Assembly (NCBI GenBank): GCA_016705475.1
Contig: JADIYD010000012.1
Span: forward strand, 187,501-251,500
Reading direction: 5' to 3'
DNA: 64,000 nt
Source of the DNA: Betaproteobacteria bacterium
GTDB lineage: Bacteria; Pseudomonadota; Gammaproteobacteria; Burkholderiales; Rhodocyclaceae
The position numbers were made by a program, and so were the translations under genes. Under the pieces are notes generated by a model, which was not told the DNA's origin, made no database searches, and saw nothing but the letters and a program-made list of their open reading frames with translations. This document shows, piece by piece, positions 46,213 through 56,101 of this stretch; within the stretch, counting starts at the first letter, position 1, and every line of letters begins with the position of its first letter.

Positions 46213-46951
46213 GCGAGTCACATTAGGGCTCGCCCTGCTGCTCCCCCCGATCATCGCACTGGCCCAGGCCTCGGGCGGACTGCCTTCGGTTACCAGCACG
46301 CCTTCGGGTGGTGGCGGCACTACCTACAGTCTGACCATCCAGACGCTGCTCTTCCTTACGGCGCTGACCTTCCTGCCGGCCGCCATTCTGATGATGACGA
46401 GCTTCACCCGCATCATCATCGTGCTCTCCCTGCTCCGCCATGCCATGGGTACGCAGACATCGCCGCCCAACCAGATTTTGGTCGGACTAGCCCTGTTCCT
46501 GACTTTTTTCATCATGTCGCCGACTCTCGACAAAGTCTATACCGACGCCTATCTGCCGCTGTCGGAAAACAAGATCAACATTGCCCAGGCTGGCGAGCGA
46601 GCTGCGGTGCCGATGCGCAGTTTCATGTTGCGCCAGACCCGGGAGGCCGATATCGCGATGCTGGCGGGTGTCGCCAAGGTCGACAAAATTGAAAACCCTG
46701 ACGACATTCCCCTGCGCGTCCTGGTGCCAGCCTTCGTCATCAGCGAGTTAAAAACAGCGTTTCAGATAGGCTTCATCATTTTTATCCCCTTCCTGATCAT
46801 CGATATGGTGGTCGCCAGCCTGTTGATGTCGATGGGCATGATGATGATGTCGCCCGTCATGGTCGCCCTGCCATTCAAGCTGATGCTCTTCGTCCTCGTC
46901 GATGGCTGGCACCTCGTTATCGGCTCGCTAGTGAAGAGTTTCAACCCATGA
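46205..46951 (+). CDS. fliP: Flagellar type III export-gate protein FliP
   Basis: This 248-residue protein has a cleavable signal peptide (about 1-20, ending ALAQ) and four membrane helices. The FliP signatures are present (LTFLPAAILMMTSFTRIIIV, and FIIFIPFLIIDMVVASLLMS). Five copies form the core of the export pore with FliQ and FliR. It overlaps fliQ by four bases. Confidence 0.96.
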   Translation: MLKRVTLGLALLLPPIIALAQASGGLPSVTSTPSGGGGTTYSLTIQTLLFLTALTFLPAAILMMTSFTRIIIVLSLLRHAMGTQTSPPNQILVGLALFLTFFIMSPTLDKVYTDAYLPLSENKINIAQAGERAAVPMRSFMLRQTREADIAMLAGVAKVDKIENPDDIPLRVLVPAFVISELKTAFQIGFIIFIPFLIIDMVVASLLMSMGMMMMSPVMVALPFKLMLFVLVDGWHLVIGSLVKSFNP

Positions 46952-47217
46952 CCCCAGGCGTTGTCATGGAAATCGGCCGACAAGCCATTGAGGTCACGCT
47001 AATCATGGCTGCGCCGATGTTGCTCTCGGCATTGATCGTCGGCCTGATCGTCAGCATTTTTCAGGCGGCAACCCAGCTAAACGAAGCGACCCTGCAGTTT
47101 GTGCCAAAACTGGTCGTCATGTTCCTGGTCCTGATCCTCGTCGGCCCCTGGATGCTGCAATACATGATCGACTACATCCAGCGTCTGTTCGAGAGCATTC
47201 CGCAGCTGATCGGCTGA
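46948..47217 (+). CDS. fliQ: Flagellar type III export-gate protein FliQ
   Basis: This 89-residue protein forms a hairpin of two membrane helices (about 18-40 and 52-75), as in all FliQ/SpaQ proteins: LIMAAPMLLSALIVGLIVSI and VMFLVLILVGPWMLQYMIDY. It wraps around the FliP-FliR pore. The ATG overlaps the fliP stop, and fliR begins three bases after the fliQ stop. Confidence 0.95.
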   Translation: MTPGVVMEIGRQAIEVTLIMAAPMLLSALIVGLIVSIFQAATQLNEATLQFVPKLVVMFLVLILVGPWMLQYMIDYIQRLFESIPQLIG

Positions 47218-47219
47218 TC

Positions 47220-48095
47220 ATGCTCAGCATAACCACGGCACAACTCGACGCCTGGATTGTCGCCTTTGCCTATCCGCTGACCCGCATTCTGGCGTTCATC
47301 GCCACCTCACCGCTTTGGGGCTCGGCCGGCATTCCCCGTCGCACACGCCTCATACTCGGCCTGTGCATCGCCATGGCCATCGCCCCGGCCCTGCCACCGA
47401 TGCCAGTCGTTGCGCCTGGTTCGCTGGCTGGCCTCTGGATAATGGCGCAGCAAATGCTGATCGGCATTGGTATGGGCTTCGCTGCCCGCATTGTTTTCGC
47501 CGCTGTGGATGTGGCCGGAGAGTTCATCAGCGCCCAGATGGGCCTTGGCTTCGCAACCGCCTACGACCCAATGAGCTCTTCACAAACGCCGGTGATCGGC
47601 GAGTTCCTCGGCCTGATCAGCTTCCTGCTGTTTCTATCGCTGAATGGGCATCTCATGTACGTCGCAACCCTGGCCCAGAGTTTCTATGCCATACCGGTCA
47701 GCGCAATACCGCTACAGGCAACGAGCTGGCTGAACCTCGTCGAACTCGGATCGAAAATGTTCTCTGTCGGTGTCTTGCTGGCGCTCCCCGTCGTAGTCGC
47801 GCTGATGATCACCAACATTGCGCTCGCGGTTCTGACGCGGGCAGCACCACAACTCAACATCTTTGCACTTGGCTTTCCGATCACAATGCTCGGAGGATTC
47901 ATCGCGCTGGCCATCAGCATGAATTATCTGGCCCCCCCCGTTACAAGCGCTCTACGAATATGCGCTCGGTGCAATACTGGGCTTCGCCGTTCCCGCCAAT
48001 CAGTAGCGCTCATTCATTTTGTAGGAATCAGCATCCTGACGCTGAACCAGGCGTATCGTCCCCTCGGCCATGCGCCGGGCACCAATAGTTTGTGA
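47220..48095 (+). CDS. fliR: Flagellar type III export-gate protein FliR, C-terminus shifted at a C8 run
   Basis: This export-gate membrane protein reads normally for about 240 residues, with six hydrophobic segments and the LGFATAYDPMSSSQTPVIGE loop. At a run of eight C (47932-47939) the frame leaves the family sequence. With seven C it would continue APPLQALYEYALGAILGF and stop at 48006, giving about 262 residues and the usual FliR end. As written, the protein ends in 50 unrelated residues and overlaps the opposite lipoprotein gene by 96 bases. The run may be a slippage switch or a sequencing error. Confidence 0.9.
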   Translation: MLSITTAQLDAWIVAFAYPLTRILAFIATSPLWGSAGIPRRTRLILGLCIAMAIAPALPPMPVVAPGSLAGLWIMAQQMLIGIGMGFAARIVFAAVDVAGEFISAQMGLGFATAYDPMSSSQTPVIGEFLGLISFLLFLSLNGHLMYVATLAQSFYAIPVSAIPLQATSWLNLVELGSKMFSVGVLLALPVVVALMITNIALAVLTRAAPQLNIFALGFPITMLGGFIALAISMNYLAPPVTSALRICARCNTGLRRSRQSVALIHFVGISILTLNQAYRPLGHAPGTNSL

Positions 48096-48458
48096 GTCGA
48101 TACCCTCGGTGTATTCCAGAATCTGGTAGCTGGAATAACCATTTTCGTATTGCAACTGGCTGGCGCGCCGCTTGAGAATCTGCACGGACTCCCCTGCACC
48201 GCCGGTGTGGTAACGCTTCATCTTCATGGAGAAACGATAGACGTCCGGCGACAGCTTGGACTCCTCGATCTCCCAGTTCGGCGCCAGCGGATCGTAGACC
48301 ACATAGATCGCCGCACCAATCACCGCAGCAGTAGCCAGTGTGGCCAAGCTGACACTGGTTGTGGCCGTCAGCTGAATAGTCTCATTCGGAATCAGGGGCG
48401 TTCCCCCGCAGCCCGCCAACAAGGCAGATGTGATCACTGCTGCGCGAAGCTTTTTCAT
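48000..48458 (-). CDS. Small lipoprotein of unknown function
   Basis: This 152-residue protein has a lipoprotein signal peptide (MKKLRAAVITSALLAGC; lipidated Cys at 17), followed by a hydrophobic stretch near 38-54 (LATLATAAVIGAAIYVVYD). The remaining part is strand-rich (VYRFSMKMKRYHTGGAGESV) and belongs to no family I know. It begins four bases inside the end of flgL on the same strand, so it may be co-transcribed, and it is convergent with fliR. A role in the outer membrane near the flagellum is a guess from location. Confidence 0.8.
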   Translation of the reverse strand: MKKLRAAVITSALLAGCGGTPLIPNETIQLTATTSVSLATLATAAVIGAAIYVVYDPLAPNWEIEESKLSPDVYRFSMKMKRYHTGGAGESVQILKRRASQLQYENGYSSYQILEYTEGIDSQTIGARRMAEGTIRLVQRQDADSYKMNERY

Positions 48459-49678
48459 AGGTAATTAAATAATGACATCTGGCTTACCTGCTTGAAGGAA
48501 AGCTGCGCTGCTTCCAGCACCATTTTCTGGTTGGTCAAATCGGAAATTGCTTCGGTGTAATCAAGGTCCTGAAGCTTGGAAATATCCTGCCTGTACTGAA
48601 TGTTCAAATCGGCGGCGACATCTGTCAGCGACTGCAACTCAATGCGCCGTGCACCGATCGAAGTCTGCTTGCTCAGAATATGATCCAGCGCCTGATCCAG
48701 ATTTTCACCGATGCTAGTCATCTGGTTCTGAAAAGCGGCACGATTTGCTGCGCTGGACGAAACGTTTCCTTCCAGCGCCTTGATCATGTTGTCCAGCGTT
48801 TTGAAAATATCCTGGTTGGTGGCCGGTTCAATTTCGAATGTATCGTTGGTAGCCGGCGTGCCAGAGATGCTGATCTTGAACTGTTGACCGACAGGCCCAA
48901 GCGTAATATCCGCCCCGCTAGTGTAAGCCACCCCCGCTGTAACAGTTGGAACACCATTTGTGGTGACCGTCAGGTCGTATGTACTGTTCGCGTTGAATTT
49001 CAGTTGATAGCTGCTGTCGTTGTACCCGGTGATAAGCGATGAAGCTCCCACGACACCGGTTCCAGTATTTGCCGAATCTGCCGTGAACATGAACTGACCG
49101 TTACCTTGCGGAATCTTCATGAAGACATCCCGCCCCGACTCGGTGACATCCATAAAACGCCCAGTCTCGACCTGCAATTGCCGCTTACCATCGTCTCCGT
49201 CATAAGCTGTCGTTCTGCTGCCGGCAGCGCCTGTCGTGGAGAAAGGTTGCGTGTCGCCACGGAATCCGGAAAACACATAATTACCCATGGCATCGGAGCT
49301 ATTGGCCAATCCCACCAACTCGTCAAATCGCTCGCGAATTTCGGCGGAAATCGTTCGCCGGTCGCTGTCACTATAGGCCCCATTGCCGGCCTCGACTGCG
49401 CGTGTCTTGACCGCCTGAATCAGATCGCTAACCCCTGCGAGGCGACTTTCCAGACTGGCGAGTTGACTCTCGGCATTGCCCTGATTGTCGATAAACTGAG
49501 TATTGATCGACTGGCGCTGGCTAATGACGAGCGCCTGCGCAGCCGCAACTGGATCGTCCGCCGGGCTCAGAATACGGCGCCCGGTGGAAAGCTGGTTTTG
49601 CAGCTTGTACAAACCGGTCTGCAATTGCAGCATGTTCTGCGTTCCGGTATCGAACATCATTGAAGTACTGATGCGCAT
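48455..49678 (-). CDS. flgL: Hook-filament junction protein FlgL
   Basis: This 407-residue protein is flagellin-like at both ends: N-terminal MRISTSMMFDTGTQNMLQLQ and C-terminal KMVLEAAQLSFKQVSQMSLF. It forms the second junction zone between hook and filament. The centre is variable. It starts 11 bases after flgK stops, so the two junction genes are a pair. Confidence 0.95.
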   Translation of the reverse strand: MRISTSMMFDTGTQNMLQLQTGLYKLQNQLSTGRRILSPADDPVAAAQALVISQRQSINTQFIDNQGNAESQLASLESRLAGVSDLIQAVKTRAVEAGNGAYSDSDRRTISAEIRERFDELVGLANSSDAMGNYVFSGFRGDTQPFSTTGAAGSRTTAYDGDDGKRQLQVETGRFMDVTESGRDVFMKIPQGNGQFMFTADSANTGTGVVGASSLITGYNDSSYQLKFNANSTYDLTVTTNGVPTVTAGVAYTSGADITLGPVGQQFKISISGTPATNDTFEIEPATNQDIFKTLDNMIKALEGNVSSSAANRAAFQNQMTSIGENLDQALDHILSKQTSIGARRIELQSLTDVAADLNIQYRQDISKLQDLDYTEAISDLTNQKMVLEAAQLSFKQVSQMSLFNYL

Positions 49679-49689
49679 GATGTCGCTCC

Positions 49690-51711
49690 TTAATTGCTGA
49701 TGCTTAGAAGCGTATCAAACAGCTTCGCAGCAATGTCAAGTGATCGGGCTGATGCCTGATAGGCCTGCTGATAGCGGATCAGATTTGCTGCTTCCTCATC
49801 GAGATTGACACCCGATACCGCCGAACGCGCCAATTCATTCTGCTTGAGCAGGGCTTGCTGTGACTCTCCGCTGATCTTGACCTGGCGGGTGACCGAACCA
49901 ACGCCGCTGACCAGACTTGCATAACTCCCCTGAAAGGTTGCTTTACCGCCTTCCATCGTATTTTGCGTCTGCAATGCCGCCAGCTTTACGGCGTTACGAC
50001 TATCGGAAACGCCACCGGTATTCGCTGCAATGCTGAAGGTGTCGCCACCAGCCGGCAATCCGGAAACATCGACCGAAATGCCATTGTAGGTGATGCGTGC
50101 CAGCTCAGAGGTACCATTCAGGCGACTCACAGAAGACACTGCGGCACCGGAAACAGACGTACCATCGGCATAGTATGCCGTTACAGCCCCGGCAACACTG
50201 ATGCTAAATGCTCCATTGGCCGCAGAAGTGCCTGTCGTGTAGGTAAACGTTGGCAAACTTGAAAGCAAGTATCCGCCTGATACTGTTCCTTGGCTTACCT
50301 CCAACGAACCGGTATTTGATGAACCGAGCGAAGTTACGCTTGGCGCAGCCACCGCGATACGCTTTACATCGGCGGCTATCACGGAGTTGATCTGGAGATT
50401 TTTCGCTGCATCACGTGTGGGTTCAATGAGGTAATCGACATTGGCCGTCGGCGATCCCGTAATGCTGAAACTTTCAGTCGCGATGGAGGTATTCAAGGCC
50501 GCAACTGTTGCCGCCGTCCATGCCTTTCCGTCGGACTGGCGGGTCAGCGTCAGGTTGCTTCCGTCACCTCGTAAGACATAGTCACTACCCGTCAAATTCG
50601 TCTTGAAATTCCCCGTCGCAGGGTCACCTGCAGGCGGCAAGAAGCTGGCAGTCACGGTAGCGGCCGTCGTACTGCTGGCGAGCACCTTGGGCTGGGAAAC
50701 AGTGAAAAAATCTGCCTGAAAGCCTGCTGTCGAAGAAGTCTGGTTCAATCCCTCCAGATCCTGTCCTAGCGCATGCTGGGCATTGAAGGTCAGGGCCAGC
50801 GACGCAGCGATCTGCCCTAGCGTATTCGTCGCATCATCAAGGGAGTTGGCGCGAAACTTCATCAAACCGCCAAGCGCACCACCTTCAATCAGTGACTCCG
50901 ACAACTCCTGGACGACACCTGACTGCCCGCGCAAGCCAACGACGATACGTTCTGGGTCTGAACTCGAGGTCAACGGAACGAGTTCATTCACGACGGAGCC
51001 AACCACCAGTTGCTGACCATTGCCGACAAAGACGTTGAAGTTGCCTATCGAGTCTTCAACTGTAGTCACCCGAACGTGTTTGTTCAAATCCGCTACCAAC
51101 TGATCGCGCATATCGAGCAGGTCGTTGGGCGGCTGACTCGTGGAGGCTTCCGCCCGCGTTATCTGGCCGTTGATATCAGCCAGTTGCTCGGCGTAAACGT
51201 TAATCAGCTCGATTTCACTGGCTATCTCGCCATTGACGCTATCGTATAGCTCACTTAGGCGACCAGACATTGCGTTAAAGCGACTGGCCAACGCCTCTGC
51301 TGAGGACAACATGCTCTGACGCGCCGAGACGAGCGAAGGATTCGCAGCTATCTGCTGCACGCCGGTAAAAAAATCCTGCATGGCCGGTGCCAGGCCAGAT
51401 GTCGGATCGCCCAGCATATTGTCGACTTGGCTAAGCTTGGCCAGCTGAGTTTGATACTCGGAGGCGGTTGCCTGGGCGGCAAAGGTCTGGGCCGTCAGAT
51501 ATTTATCGTAAGCACGTCGAACAGTGTCTACCGTTGTACCACTACCGAAGTAACCAGAGCCGGTCAGTCGCGGAATACCCGCCGACTGTTGAATGTATTG
51601 GCGGCTATAGCCGGGCGTGTTGGCGTTGGCGATGTTGTGCTGAGTCGCCTCAAGCCCCAACTGCGCCGCCTGGATCCCGGTGATCCCGATTGAAAGCATT
51701 CCGCTGCCCAT
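49690..51711 (-). CDS. flgK: Hook-filament junction protein FlgK
   Basis: This 673-residue protein is first in the junction. The N-terminal rod-type motif is visible (ALGLEATQHNIANANTPGYS-like, read as GLEATQHNIANANTPGYSRQ), and the C-terminus has LDEEAANLIRYQQAYQASAR. A long variable middle (about 330-560) is rich in threonine, serine and alanine. It is longer than the enterobacterial protein (about 550) because of this insert. A 60-base gap separates it from flgJ. Confidence 0.95.
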   Translation of the reverse strand: MGSGMLSIGITGIQAAQLGLEATQHNIANANTPGYSRQYIQQSAGIPRLTGSGYFGSGTTVDTVRRAYDKYLTAQTFAAQATASEYQTQLAKLSQVDNMLGDPTSGLAPAMQDFFTGVQQIAANPSLVSARQSMLSSAEALASRFNAMSGRLSELYDSVNGEIASEIELINVYAEQLADINGQITRAEASTSQPPNDLLDMRDQLVADLNKHVRVTTVEDSIGNFNVFVGNGQQLVVGSVVNELVPLTSSSDPERIVVGLRGQSGVVQELSESLIEGGALGGLMKFRANSLDDATNTLGQIAASLALTFNAQHALGQDLEGLNQTSSTAGFQADFFTVSQPKVLASSTTAATVTASFLPPAGDPATGNFKTNLTGSDYVLRGDGSNLTLTRQSDGKAWTAATVAALNTSIATESFSITGSPTANVDYLIEPTRDAAKNLQINSVIAADVKRIAVAAPSVTSLGSSNTGSLEVSQGTVSGGYLLSSLPTFTYTTGTSAANGAFSISVAGAVTAYYADGTSVSGAAVSSVSRLNGTSELARITYNGISVDVSGLPAGGDTFSIAANTGGVSDSRNAVKLAALQTQNTMEGGKATFQGSYASLVSGVGSVTRQVKISGESQQALLKQNELARSAVSGVNLDEEAANLIRYQQAYQASARSLDIAAKLFDTLLSISN

Positions 51712-51771
51712 AGCAATTCCTTTACTCTACAACGCTAATAACGGCCACAAATCCGAAATATTGAGAGCGGA

Positions 51772-52728
51772 TTAACCGATAAGGGCCTGGCGCAGCGTAG
51801 GGCCATTGATGATGCGCGAGAGTTTGTCGGCATACATGGGATCAGTGGCATACCCTGCTTGTTGTAAACGTCGAGCAAACTCTGTGCCATCCTGCGAGCC
51901 AATCACCCCGGTATAACGTGGGCTATTGCGAAGCAAATTGGCATAGTCGCGAAAGCTTTCTTCATAGGACGCGTAGGCGCGGAAACGTTCCGTCACCTTG
52001 ACTGGCTGGCCATCGACGTATTCGGTGGTAACCGCTTCGACGGTATCACCCGTCCAGTTTTTTCCAGCCTTGATCCCGAAAAGGTTGAAACTGTTGGATC
52101 CATCCGGCTTGCGTATCTCGCCCCGCCCCCAGCCGCTCTCAAGTGCCGAATGGCCGACCAGAAATACGGGTGGAATTCCGGTTGACCGTGAGGCTTCGAC
52201 TGCATGTGGCCAAACGCGATTGACGAACTCTTTCGACGACGCAGGAGCCTCCTGAGTCACTGCTGGCGCCACAGACGCATTGGTGCCATAGGATGCAGAG
52301 GTCGGCAGGCCACTGGGCACCGGTCTGTGCTGCAAATGACTCACATCGGAAACGGCAAGCGGCAAGTCCTTGGCGGCAGCAGTTGCCGGTCCGGTCAGTT
52401 CGCTTTGCCCCTTGGGGGTCGTCATGTGCTGACCAAGTTGCTGTTCAATCAAACGGGCAAACCCGACCCCGCCGCGACTCGAAGCCATGTTCTGTGCCAT
52501 CTGCTGGTCGAGCATGCCGGTGTAGAAACGCGACTGATCGCTATTGAGCAGCCCATCCTGCGGCGTGGCATCACGCATGCTCTTCATGACCATCTGCAGG
52601 AAAAGTGCTTCGAACTGCTGGGCTGCCGCCTTCAATCCTTGCTGCGGATCTTTCTGAAACTGGGCGCGAATATCCTGCGTGCCCTTGACATCAAAGGCCG
52701 CCCGGTTAGGCGTATCTTGAATTTTCAT
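51772..52728 (-). CDS. flgJ: Flagellar rod-assembly muramidase FlgJ
   Basis: This 318-residue protein has an N-terminal rod-capping domain (about 30-100: FEALFLQMVMKSMRDATPQD) and a C-terminal glucosaminidase domain (about 155-315) with the catalytic glutamate in HSALESGWGRGEI. It caps the growing rod and opens peptidoglycan for it. It follows flgI by 15 bases. Domain order and length are as in Salmonella-type FlgJ. Confidence 0.95.
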   Translation of the reverse strand: MKIQDTPNRAAFDVKGTQDIRAQFQKDPQQGLKAAAQQFEALFLQMVMKSMRDATPQDGLLNSDQSRFYTGMLDQQMAQNMASSRGGVGFARLIEQQLGQHMTTPKGQSELTGPATAAAKDLPLAVSDVSHLQHRPVPSGLPTSASYGTNASVAPAVTQEAPASSKEFVNRVWPHAVEASRSTGIPPVFLVGHSALESGWGRGEIRKPDGSNSFNLFGIKAGKNWTGDTVEAVTTEYVDGQPVKVTERFRAYASYEESFRDYANLLRNSPRYTGVIGSQDGTEFARRLQQAGYATDPMYADKLSRIINGPTLRQALIG

Positions 52729-52743
52729 CTGGCCGACTACCGC

Positions 52744-53839
52744 TCAGATCACTTCAAGCTCGGCGCGCAAGGCGCCCGCCGCCTTCATGGCCTGAAGAAT
52801 GGCCAGAAGATCCAGGGGGTTGGCGCCAAGTGCGTTGAGGGCCTTGACCACATCTGCCAAATTGGCTCCGGCCTTGATGTTCATCAGACTGCCGTTGGCT
52901 TGGGTGACCTGAATATCCGCCGGTTGACCGGTCGCCGGATTCCCTGCATCAACAACGACTGAAAGGCTGCCATGCGCCACCGCGCAGGGCTCGAGGGTTA
53001 CTTTCTGATTCATGACCACCGAACCGGTTCGCGGATTGATGACCACCAGCGCACTGCCAACTGCCGGTTTGACATCCAGATTTTCCAGGCGCCCCAAGAA
53101 AGGAAACACGGGCGTCCATATCGTCAGGCGCGCGTACCGCAATCCGGCGACCATCGATGGCTCGCGCGGTCCCTGGTGCTACCGCTCGATTGATCGCCTC
53201 AACCATATTTTGCGCGGTTCCGAAATCCGTGTTGGCCAGTTCGAAATAGACAAAACCACCCTGGCCTACCGCTGTTGGTACATCACGTTCGACCGTTGCT
53301 CCACCAGGAATCCTTCCCGCCGAAAGGTGGTTGACTGCCACCTTGGAACCACCCGAAGACGCGCCAACGCCGCCAACCAGTACGTTTCCCTGGGCAATGG
53401 CATACACCTGCCCATCAGCGCCTTTCAACTGGGTCATCAGCAAGGTACCGCCACGAATGCTCTTGGCGTTACCCATTGACGAGACTGTCACGTCGATGGT
53501 CTGACCCGGCCGCGAGAAAGGAGGCAGGCTGGCTGTCAGCATGACTGCGGCAACGTTCTTGAGTTGCAGCGCCCGCGACTGGGCCTCTGTCAGATTGACC
53601 CCCAATTGCGACAGCATATTGCTGATGGCCTGCGTGGTGAATGGCGTTTGTGTCGTCTGGTCACCCGTACTATCGAGCCCGACGACAATACCGTAGCCGA
53701 TCAACTGGTTGCTGCGGACACCTTGAATGCTGGCCAGATCCTTGATGCGCTCGGCCAGCACAGGCTGCGACCACAACGGCAACAGGCACGCGGCCAGAAT
53801 TGCCGTCTGCCGGAACAGTTTGCCGCTATTCGCTTTCAT
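52744..53839 (-). pseudogene. flgI: Flagellar P-ring protein FlgI, frameshifted
   Basis: FlgI forms the peptidoglycan-layer bushing. The signal peptide (about 1-29) and the first about 250 residues are normal (RIKDLASIQGVRSNQLIGYG). At 53092-53095 a run of four C (G on the coding strand) has one base too many: the frame leaves after ARVSFLG and the proper continuation RLENLDVKPAVGSALVVINP is found in the next frame, running to 52744. Restored, the length is about 365 residues, normal for the family. Loss of FlgI would normally stop flagellar assembly, so with an otherwise intact regulon a sequencing error is quite possible. Confidence 0.9.
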
Positions 53840-53861
53840 GATGCCTCTCCGAAGAACTTTC

Positions 53862-54524
53862 CTAGAATGGCATTACTGTAAGGAAGAACCGTGCCAGCCA
53901 ACCCATCATCTGGCCATCAGCCACTTGCCCGGACGATTTGTACTCGATCCGCGCATCGGCAATCTTTGACGATTCGATCACGTTGAAGGCACTGACAAAA
54001 CTAGGGTTCACGATGCCGGAAATCCGGACGAACTCCTGCTCATGACCGACTGAAACTTGTTTTTCGCCTGAAACCAACAGGTTTCCATTGGGCATGACAT
54101 CGATAACGGTCACGGTCATGTTGCCGGAAAAGGCATTCTTGTTGGCCGCCTCTCCCTCGCCGCTAAAGGCGCTGGCACTGGTGGCATTCAGATTCATTCC
54201 ATTCAGCAATTTACTCGCCGGAATCTTGCTCAAACCTGAGATTGAGGCTGTAGAGGAACTCGATCTATCGAGTTTGGCGTTCGATGTGGTTGACGCCGAC
54301 GTGCTTTCGGTAATGGTGACCGTAATGGTGTCACCGACAAAACGGGCCCGCCTATCTTCAAACATGGGACGGCTGGAATTCGCCTGGAAAATTGCGCCGT
54401 TGGCCGTCGGCGTGTCATAGCGTACCGCGGGGCGCGCCGACATCGGCTGGTGCACATTGGTCGCGGGGACTGTGGAGCAGCCTGCTACGGTCAACCCGAA
54501 AAATAGCCAAAAAATGGATTTCAT
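53862..54524 (-). CDS. flgH: Flagellar L-ring lipoprotein FlgH
   Basis: This 220-residue protein has a lipoprotein signal (FWLFFGLTVAGC, Cys at 16) and the FlgH body with the motifs ARFVGDTITVTITESTSAST and RISGIVNPSFVSAFNVIESS. It forms the outer-membrane bushing of the rod. It lies between flgG and flgI, 9 and 22 bases away, as in the standard operon. Confidence 0.95.
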   Translation of the reverse strand: MKSIFWLFFGLTVAGCSTVPATNVHQPMSARPAVRYDTPTANGAIFQANSSRPMFEDRRARFVGDTITVTITESTSASTTSNAKLDRSSSSTASISGLSKIPASKLLNGMNLNATSASAFSGEGEAANKNAFSGNMTVTVIDVMPNGNLLVSGEKQVSVGHEQEFVRISGIVNPSFVSAFNVIESSKIADARIEYKSSGQVADGQMMGWLARFFLTVMPF

Positions 54525-54533
54525 GGCCTTACC

Positions 54534-55316
54534 TCACAACTGAGTCAGACGCCCCAGCATGGCATCGGAAGTTGATATCACCTTCGAGTTGAGTTCGTAG
54601 GCACGCTGCGTCTGGATCATGCTCACCAACTCCTCGGCGACATTGACATTGGATGTCTCGACATAGCCCTGATTCACTACGCCAGCGCCGTTCAATCCTG
54701 GCGTATTCGGCGTTGGCGTACCGCTCGCCGCCGTCTCCAGAAACAGATTCTGGCCCATGCTCTGCAAACCACCGGCATTGATAAAAGTCGCCACCTGGAT
54801 GCTGCCAATCTGGGTCGATGCGGCACTTCCGGATTGCGTCACACTGACCGTGCCATCGGTACCAATCGACACCGACAGGGCATTGGCGGGGATGGTAATG
54901 TTCGGTGATAGGGGATAGCCATTCGAGGTCACGATCTGCCCCTGGTTATCCTTCTGGAATGACCCGTCGCGGGTATAACCAGTCGTGCCATCGGGCAGCA
55001 AAATCGGGAAAAACCCTTCGCCCTGAATCGCCACATCAAGCGAGTTGTCGGTCTTTTGCAAATTACCCTGCGAAAAGAGGTGGGCTGTAGAAATCGGCCG
55101 AGCGCCCGAGCCCAGTTGCAGACCGGTTGGAATCTGGGTTTGTTGGGAGGACTGGGCGCCGGGTTGGCGGATGGTCTGATACAGCAAGTCCTCGAACACG
55201 GCGCGCGATCGCTTGAAACCATTGGTGCTGACGTTGGCCAGGTTGTTCGCAATGACATCCAGCTGGGTCTGCTGGGCATCGAGTCCGGTTCGGGCAATCC
55301 ACAGGGAGCGAATCAT
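54534..55316 (-). CDS. flgG: Distal rod protein FlgG
   Basis: This 260-residue protein has the rod/hook N-terminal motif (LDVIANNLANVSTNGFKRSR), the FlgG-specific loop (GLQLGSGARPIS) and the C-terminal helical motif (NVAEELVSMIQTQRAYELNS). It forms the distal rod that passes through the P and L rings. The length is exactly that of most FlgG proteins. Confidence 0.96.
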   Translation of the reverse strand: MIRSLWIARTGLDAQQTQLDVIANNLANVSTNGFKRSRAVFEDLLYQTIRQPGAQSSQQTQIPTGLQLGSGARPISTAHLFSQGNLQKTDNSLDVAIQGEGFFPILLPDGTTGYTRDGSFQKDNQGQIVTSNGYPLSPNITIPANALSVSIGTDGTVSVTQSGSAASTQIGSIQVATFINAGGLQSMGQNLFLETAASGTPTPNTPGLNGAGVVNQGYVETSNVNVAEELVSMIQTQRAYELNSKVISTSDAMLGRLTQL

Positions 55317-55329
55317 GAGACAGGTCCTA

Positions 55330-56073
55330 TCAGGCGTTTAATGACAGCAGCTGATCAGCCCGCTGGGCGTTGGTATCAGCTGTCTGCAAGAGCTTTATCT
55401 GCATTTCGAATTGGCGGGACAAGCTGATCAAATTGACCATGGCATCGGTCACATTGACGTTGCTGCCCTCAAGCGTGCCAGAGGTCAGCTTGACGCCATC
55501 ATCCCTCGCCGCTGGCTGGCCGTTGTTCACCCGGAACAATCCATCCGAGCCGCGAACCAGCGTAGCCTCAGGCGGATTGACCAACTTGATCCGGCCGATC
55601 GCGCTGGCATTATTCGGGGTGCCAAATTTGGGAATGACGGAGACAGTTCCATCGGGCGCAATCTCTACCCGATTGTCCGGTGGCACACTAATAGGGCCAC
55701 CATCACCAACCATCGGATAGCCACTTTTAGTCTGCAACAACCCTGTTACTTCAACTTCGAGGCTACCGGCACGGGTATAGGCTTCGCTACCGTCCGGCAG
55801 CTGAACGGCCAGCCAACCCTTGCCATTGACCGCGACATCAAGATTGTTGCCGGTAAACATCAATGGACCTTCGTCCATGACATCGCTGACCGAAGCGTCC
55901 ACCACGAACGCCCGCGTCGGCATGGCGTCGCTCAGGACAGGCACCGCCCGAAAACGATGCTCCTGCGCCTTGAATCCCACCGTGCTGGCATTCGCCAGGT
56001 TGTTCGCCGTCCCGGCCTGCTGCATGAAGACATGCTTGGCGCCGGTCATCGCGGTGTAGATCAGACGATCCAT
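55330..56073 (-). CDS. flgF: Proximal rod protein FlgF
   Basis: This 247-residue protein has the rod N-terminal motif (QQAGTANNLANASTVGFKAQ) and C-terminal motif (NVTDAMVNLISLSRQFEMQI). It forms part of the proximal rod. It lies 13 bases upstream of flgG and 28 bases after flgE. Confidence 0.95.
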   Translation of the reverse strand: MDRLIYTAMTGAKHVFMQQAGTANNLANASTVGFKAQEHRFRAVPVLSDAMPTRAFVVDASVSDVMDEGPLMFTGNNLDVAVNGKGWLAVQLPDGSEAYTRAGSLEVEVTGLLQTKSGYPMVGDGGPISVPPDNRVEIAPDGTVSVIPKFGTPNNASAIGRIKLVNPPEATLVRGSDGLFRVNNGQPAARDDGVKLTSGTLEGSNVNVTDAMVNLISLSRQFEMQIKLLQTADTNAQRADQLLSLNA

Positions 56074-56101
56074 GGTGCAGTCCCTGACAGCTCAGTAACG
56101 A

